From the NCBI GenBank assembly GCA_030617005.1, contig JAUWWH010000028.1, forward strand, positions 1 through 7,888: a stretch of 7,888 nt of DNA, in the 5' to 3' direction. This stretch comes from Candidatus Bathyarchaeota archaeon (GTDB lineage Archaea > Thermoproteota > Bathyarchaeia > RBG-16-48-13 > GCA-020355125). Of the stretch, positions 4,698 to 7,888 are shown one piece after another; the first letter of the stretch is position 1; every line of letters begins with the position of its first letter. The notes under the pieces are model-generated. The model was not told the origin of the DNA. It saw only the letters and a list, made by a program, of their open reading frames with translations, and made no database searches. The position numbers and the translations under genes are program-made.

Positions 4698-4996
4698 CAA
4701 TGTAACATTTATCTCTATGGATAAACCACTCAGTAACTTTTAAAATTTTAATATTACTTTATGAATCGTTAAACAAATATGTCGAGTAGTTCATATTAGA
4801 AACCACTTTACTATGTAGGTATATTTTACCTGAAGAGTTAAACTCCAGAATATGTGATATCGAGTAAATTATGAAAAAAAGCTTCCTACTTTTAGGCATT
4901 ATTTATACACATTAATCACAACTTATTAATGTGAAAATGATTTAAGATATTAACCAGTCACTCTTGGGTATATTGTATTAGTGTTGGTAATTAGAC
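4698..4996. other. Intergenic region between tRNA-Glu and nadM
   Basis: No gene is seen on either strand. The region is AT-rich and contains the inverted repeat at 4908-4933 and TATA-like elements TTTAAGATA (4941-4949) and GTATATT (4969-4975). The first would give a leader of about 26 bases for nadM, the second a leaderless start at TTG 4997. Confidence 0.4.
4908..4933. promoter_or_regulatory. Perfect 9-bp inverted repeat upstream of nadM
   Basis: CACATTAAT (4908-4916) and ATTAATGTG (4925-4933) are perfect reverse complements separated by eight bases. The repeat ends seven bases before a TATA-like element and 63 bases before the nadM start. Its centre-to-centre half-site spacing is 17 bases, under two helical turns, so a dimeric regulator could bind. 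An RNA hairpin is less likely, since no T run follows. Confidence 0.4.
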
Positions 4997-5551
4997 TTGA
5001 AACAAAGAAAGCGTGGTCTATTCATTGGTAGATTTCAACCTCCCCATAAAGGACACATTAAAGTAATTAAGAGCTTATTGTTGAAAGTAGAAGAGTTGAT
5101 AATTATTATTGGCAGTTCTCAATTAAGCCATGAATTAGATAATCCCTTTACAACAGGTGAAAGGATCTGTATGATGAAATCAGCTCTCGATGAAGCCGAA
5201 GTAAATCCAAATAAATATCTAATTTTACCAATTCCAGATGCAACAATGCATTCGATCTGGGTTGCTCAGATTTTTTCGTATACACCCCCATTTGAAGTGG
5301 TCTTTTCAAATGACCCCCTAACAAGACGTTTATTTCAAGAAGCAAAAGTGATAGTACATAATATTGACTTCTTCCAAAGGAAAATCTATTCCGCAACTGA
5401 AGTTAGGAGAAGGATGCTTGCTGATGAGAACTGGAAAGTACTTGTTCCTAAAGTTGTCATGGAGATAATCACTAAGATTGATGGAGTTCAACGTCTCAAT
5501 GAATTAGCAATGACTGATTCACCCTTCGAAAGAACAAAAGTAGTTTATTAG
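4997..5551 (+). CDS. nadM: Nicotinamide-nucleotide adenylyltransferase (archaeal NadM type)
   Basis: The enzyme joins nicotinamide mononucleotide and ATP to give NAD and pyrophosphate, the last shared step of NAD synthesis, in the cytoplasm. The 184-residue product is a Rossmann nucleotidyltransferase. GLFIGRFQPPHKGH (7-20) carries the H17-x-G-H20 ATP-binding motif. GSSQLSH and NPFTTGERICMM (39-60) match the archaeal family. YSATEVRRRM (131-140) is the second ATP-phosphate motif, with Ala where many members have Gly. Length is normal, with a tail of about 15 residues. The start is TTG 4997; no other in-frame start exists nearby and there is no clear ribosome binding site. Its TAG abuts the stop of the convergent gene with no gap. 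Regulation may involve the upstream inverted repeat. Confidence 0.95.
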   Translation: MKQRKRGLFIGRFQPPHKGHIKVIKSLLLKVEELIIIIGSSQLSHELDNPFTTGERICMMKSALDEAEVNPNKYLILPIPDATMHSIWVAQIFSYTPPFEVVFSNDPLTRRLFQEAKVIVHNIDFFQRKIYSATEVRRRMLADENWKVLVPKVVMEIITKIDGVQRLNELAMTDSPFERTKVVY

Positions 5552-5902
5552 TTAAATTATTGTCAAGCTTATACTTCCATCAGTCTTCAAGATTACCTTG
5601 AATTCATCTCCAAAGGTATACTTCTGTTGGAGGTTCTCCCACTCATTAACTGTTAAGTATATTGTTAATCGATTAGTATATTTTCTCATTCGGGCTCTCA
5701 CCTGAGGCGGTATCATTACTTGTACCATGCTTCTGCTTGCTTCAATTGCTTCAGAAATTTCCTTAGGAACACTTGTGGGTACCATTGTCGGTATTTTTGG
5801 TGGACGATACCCGAACTCAATACGAACATATTCATTTCCCTGGTAATCATAGTGTGGATTGATTGCTGTAACTTTAACAGAAAATAAAATTTCACCTACC
5901 AT
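5552..5902 (-). CDS. Conserved-looking protein of unknown function, last gene of the rpiA operon
   Basis: A 116-residue soluble protein that I cannot name. It begins with a beta-strand region (MVGEILFSVKVTAI, then YVRIEFGYRPP) rich in proline (34-46). A helix follows, EISEAIEASRSMVQVM, then PPQVRARMRKYTNRLTIYLTVNEW and GDEFKVILKTDGSISL. The pattern of an early strand, PP-rich linker and late TVNEWENL...GDEF motif is vaguely like the crenactin-associated arcadin-1 group, but that is a weak impression. The start is ATG 5902, because GGAGTGA (5911-5917, reverse strand) lies eight bases upstream; GTG 5914 would overlap this site. It starts 24 bases after the rpiA stop, so it is probably co-transcribed. 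Confidence 0.8.
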   Translation of the reverse strand: MVGEILFSVKVTAINPHYDYQGNEYVRIEFGYRPPKIPTMVPTSVPKEISEAIEASRSMVQVMIPPQVRARMRKYTNRLTIYLTVNEWENLQQKYTFGDEFKVILKTDGSISLTII

Positions 5903-5926
5903 TTCTATATTCACTCCATCATTACA

Positions 5927-6628
5927 TTACTTCTTTTCAAATCTGTCTACTTTGTTCTTATACCCTACAAAGACAATTTTAGTGACACCTATAAAAAGAC
6001 CATTTTCCACAACTCCCGGAATCATATTAATTTTAGTTTCAAGTATCTCACCATTGGTTATTGCACCGAAGGCCACATCTACGATGTAATTTCCATTATC
6101 AGTAATGAAGAGGTCTCCATTATTCCTTACAGATCTCACCTTTGGTTTTCCACCTAACTTTATTAATTTTTCGATAACTGGAGCGAGAGCCATAGGAATT
6201 ACTTCTATAGGAACCACTTGATTTACTCCTAACTTCTCAACGAGTTTACTCTCATCGATAATAATAACTAACTCTTCAGCTGCAGTATCAATAATTTTTT
6301 CCCTAGTTAGCGCTCCACCTAAACCCTTAATAAGATTCAGTTCAGGATCAACTTGATCTGCACCATCAATAGCAATGTCTAATTTTGGGTGTTCATCAAG
6401 TGTAGTTAATGGTATCTTATTCTCCTTCGCCCTCTTTGATGTCCATAGGGATGTTGGAATCCCTAATACCCGCAACCCTTCTTCACGAACTCTTCTCCCC
6501 AGTTCATCTATCATGTATTTTGCTGTGGAACCCGTTCCTAAACCAACAATCTGTCCATCTTTAATAAGTTTGACAGACTCTATCGCGACTCTTCTCTTTG
6601 TATCTTCTTTCCAATTCAACTTCTTCAT
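5927..6628 (-). CDS. rpiA: Ribose-5-phosphate isomerase A
   Basis: The enzyme interconverts ribose 5-phosphate and ribulose 5-phosphate. In archaea lacking the oxidative pentose pathway this supplies ribose for nucleotides from the ribulose monophosphate route. The 233-residue product has GTGSTA (31-36, phosphate loop), IDGADQVD with Asp88 and Asp91, KGLGGALTREK with Lys101 and catalytic Glu110, and IDESK with Asp125 and Lys128. Their spacing matches E. coli RpiA residues 81, 84, 94, 103, 118 and 121. The start chosen is ATG 6628, one base after the upstream TAA (6632-6630). TTG 6646 would give six more residues and overlap the upstream gene. It is the second gene of a minus-strand operon. 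Confidence 0.96.
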   Translation of the reverse strand: MKKLNWKEDTKRRVAIESVKLIKDGQIVGLGTGSTAKYMIDELGRRVREEGLRVLGIPTSLWTSKRAKENKIPLTTLDEHPKLDIAIDGADQVDPELNLIKGLGGALTREKIIDTAAEELVIIIDESKLVEKLGVNQVVPIEVIPMALAPVIEKLIKLGGKPKVRSVRNNGDLFITDNGNYIVDVAFGAITNGEILETKINMIPGVVENGLFIGVTKIVFVGYKNKVDRFEKK

Positions 6629-6629
6629 T

Positions 6630-7283
6630 TTATCCTTCAATCTCAATTTGTTCTATTTGTGCAACGATCTTTAAAACTTCATCCTGAATCTTCTCTATCC
6701 TCTCTTTCGCTTTACTTTTTTGATGTTTCTTTTTTTTAGTAGTTGCTTTTCTCTTAATAGTTTGTCTTTTTTGTTGTGCAGGAAGAATATCTATAGGTGA
6801 CTTAACAGATTCTTTTACTTCTTCTTTAGGAAGAGTCTCAAGATTATTTTTAACATTATTGACCGTATCACTTATTTCGTTAAATTTACTGTAAAATATA
6901 TTTTTAAGATCTTCTTGAGTATGCTCATACCCTTGTTGTTGAAAAATCATTTCTCTATTACTCATCTGTTGTATCTTAAGGCTATATTTCTTTACCAGTC
7001 GCATCCTATCTTCATAGGATATCTTTCCTTCGGTTTCAGCTTCAAGTAAACGAGTTTCTACATAGTTTCGAATTTCTTTCTCAAGATTTAAGATTTTGAT
7101 ATTTTTTTCAAAATCTACGGGTAAAATCGATAATACTTCTCCTTCAATTGTTTCTACGTCTAACATACTTATACTTTCAGATTCTTTATCAATCCTTCTC
7201 TTTCGTGTTGTTAAGTAGATTGTTAATGCTGCCGCTATTGAGGAGAGCAGTAATATTATTTCATGACCGTTGATAATAGCCAT
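6630..7283 (-). CDS. Membrane-anchored coiled-coil protein with basic tail, unknown function
   Basis: A 217-residue protein with no recognised family. Residues 8-25 form a single membrane helix, followed by TTRKRR, so the remainder is probably cytoplasmic. Residues about 57-110 are predicted helical and include EAETEGKISYEDRMRLVKKY, a short helical-hairpin pattern like SHOCT-type modules. Residues 118-155 are likely coiled coil. A Lys/Arg-rich stretch (172-193) precedes an amphipathic C-terminal helix (193-215). The ATG at 7283 is preceded by GAGGG (7294-7298, reverse strand) at ten bases. Its stop lies one base before the rpiA start, so it leads the operon. A scaffold or nucleic-acid-contacting role is possible from the basic region but unproved. 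Confidence 0.8.
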   Translation of the reverse strand: MAIINGHEIILLLSSIAAALTIYLTTRKRRIDKESESISMLDVETIEGEVLSILPVDFEKNIKILNLEKEIRNYVETRLLEAETEGKISYEDRMRLVKKYSLKIQQMSNREMIFQQQGYEHTQEDLKNIFYSKFNEISDTVNNVKNNLETLPKEEVKESVKSPIDILPAQQKRQTIKRKATTKKKKHQKSKAKERIEKIQDEVLKIVAQIEQIEIEG

Positions 7284-7691
7284 TTTTTTCTTTCCCTCAG
7301 CACCTTGGATATTTCACAGTAACCATATTTTACTATTTAGGTTCAAGAATGATTAATTTAAAGTAAAATAATAATAATCTTGAGAAAAGATATAACCACC
7401 TTTTTCTTATTTATATACGCAATTTATGTTTAGATGAAATGTGAATATACAACAAACTTACTTCTTTTGATAAAAATGTATTTGTACTTTAGTAAAGTCA
7501 AGGTTAGAAGTATTCTAAAAACAAGAAAATTGAAGGAATCATACCGAAAACAAGTTTTTAAATATGTCATATCAGTCGCACTATCAATATGTATGTGGAA
7601 TCTTCGTAAGTAACGTATAACTAACTTGCTTTGATGATAAATCTTAAATATTCAATATAAACATGATTTTACGGTAAGGAGGATTAAAAAT
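7284..7691. other. Divergent intergenic region with several promoter-like elements
   Basis: No convincing gene. For the minus-strand operon, TATA-like sequences lie near 7334-7340 and 7354-7364 (reverse strand). On the plus strand TTTATATA (7410-7417), TTTAAATA (7557-7564) and CTTAAATAT (7643-7651) are candidates; the last fits the gene at 7692 with a leader of about 20 bases. A 59-residue plus-strand frame (7434-7613) exists but has no ribosome binding site and unremarkable composition. TTTAAATA at 7557 would start a transcript near 7585, either a longer leader or a small RNA. Confidence 0.4.
7643..7682 (+). promoter_or_regulatory. TATA box and strong ribosome binding site for the gene at 7692
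   Basis: CTTAAATAT (7643-7651) is an archaeal TATA box placing the start of transcription near 7673. GGAGG at 7678-7682 is the strongest ribosome binding site in the window, nine bases before ATG 7692. It fixes the start codon and suggests efficient translation. Confidence 0.6.
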
Positions 7692-7888
7692 ATGGTTTCT
7701 GTCAAGGATGTTGTAGATAAAATTGGAGATCTTGAAAATGTAGTGAATGGGTATCTAAGCTATGATTCAATGATTGGTGGTCTTGTCTCTAAAAGTCTTA
7801 AAGGTTTACGTGAAGCAAAAAAACTTTTAGAGGATCCAACAAAAACAAACATTACTAAATCACTTGAAAAGATTCAAAATATGAAAAA
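7692..7888 (+). CDS. N-terminal part of an unidentified helical protein, cut by the window end
   Basis: Only the first 65 residues are present, with no stop before the edge. The part seen is soluble and mostly helical: SVKDVVDKIGDLENVVNGYLSYDSM (about 3-27), then GLVSKSLKGLREAKKLLEDP (about 30-49) and NITKSLEKIQNM. It has no membrane segment, signal peptide or recognisable motif. Heptad-like spacing of hydrophobic residues suggests helix pairing. The ATG is secured by GGAGG nine bases upstream. Function cannot be assigned from this portion. Confidence 0.75.
   Translation, partial: MVSVKDVVDKIGDLENVVNGYLSYDSMIGGLVSKSLKGLREAKKLLEDPTKTNITKSLEKIQNMK

Noticed and set aside
5148..5396. Reverse-strand frame of 82 residues inside nadM
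   Set aside because: Shadow of nadM with no start signal or domain.
5859..6674. Plus-strand frames at 5859-6089 and 6375-6674
   Set aside because: Antisense to rpiA and its neighbours, with compositions expected of reverse reading.
7434..7613. A 59-residue plus-strand frame in the intergenic region
   Set aside because: No ribosome binding site; the nearest TATA box (7410-7417) would start transcription at or after its ATG, and the product shows no clear domain.

Overview
This is an AT-rich archaeal chromosome segment. Support comes from genes for topoisomerase VI, an archaeal-type NMN adenylyltransferase and RpiA, from TATA-box promoters, from GGAG/GGTG-type ribosome binding sites, and above all from tRNA genes interrupted by bulge-helix-bulge (BHB) introns. 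The lineage cannot be fixed from sequence alone. Topoisomerase VI argues against Thermoplasmatales. Introns outside position 37/38 suggest a broad-specificity tRNA splicing endonuclease, as known in Crenarchaeota, some DPANN and some Asgard archaea.

Left part (1-3278, + strand). A probable three-gene operon. It begins with a small protein (231-608) that joins an AbrB-like swapped-hairpin segment to a SWIM-like CxC...CxH zinc-binding cluster. Its promoter has a dyad overlapping the TATA box. Next come top6B (605-2176), coupled by an ATGA overlap, and top6A (2157-3278), overlapping top6B by 20 bases. top6B carries an in-frame TAA at 1601-1603 where the family has glutamate, and it also lacks the second glycine of the ATPase DNGxG motif. 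top6A looks intact.

Middle part (3279-4670). Three tRNA genes: Asn(GUU), a CAU-anticodon tRNA (Ile2 or elongator Met) and Glu(UUC). Each contains two introns, six in all, and every splice-site structure can be drawn from the sequence. Between the second and third tRNA lie a 37-residue single-pass membrane microprotein gene (+) and a convergent winged-helix regulator gene (-), with small palindromes upstream of the regulator.

Right part (4671-7888). An intergenic region holds a perfect 9-bp inverted repeat upstream of nadM (+). nadM ends exactly where a convergent minus-strand operon ends. That operon, read from 7283 down to 5552, encodes a membrane-anchored coiled-coil protein, RpiA and a 116-residue protein of unknown function, with tight spacing. 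After a 408-base divergent intergenic region, a gene with a strong ribosome binding site starts at 7692 and runs off the window.

The genes do not form one pathway. Topoisomerase VI handles DNA topology, nadM makes NAD, and rpiA serves pentose/ribose phosphate metabolism. The points most worth a second look are the doubly lesioned top6B, the six tRNA introns in about 1.3 kb, and the SWIM/AbrB-like gene leading the topoisomerase operon.
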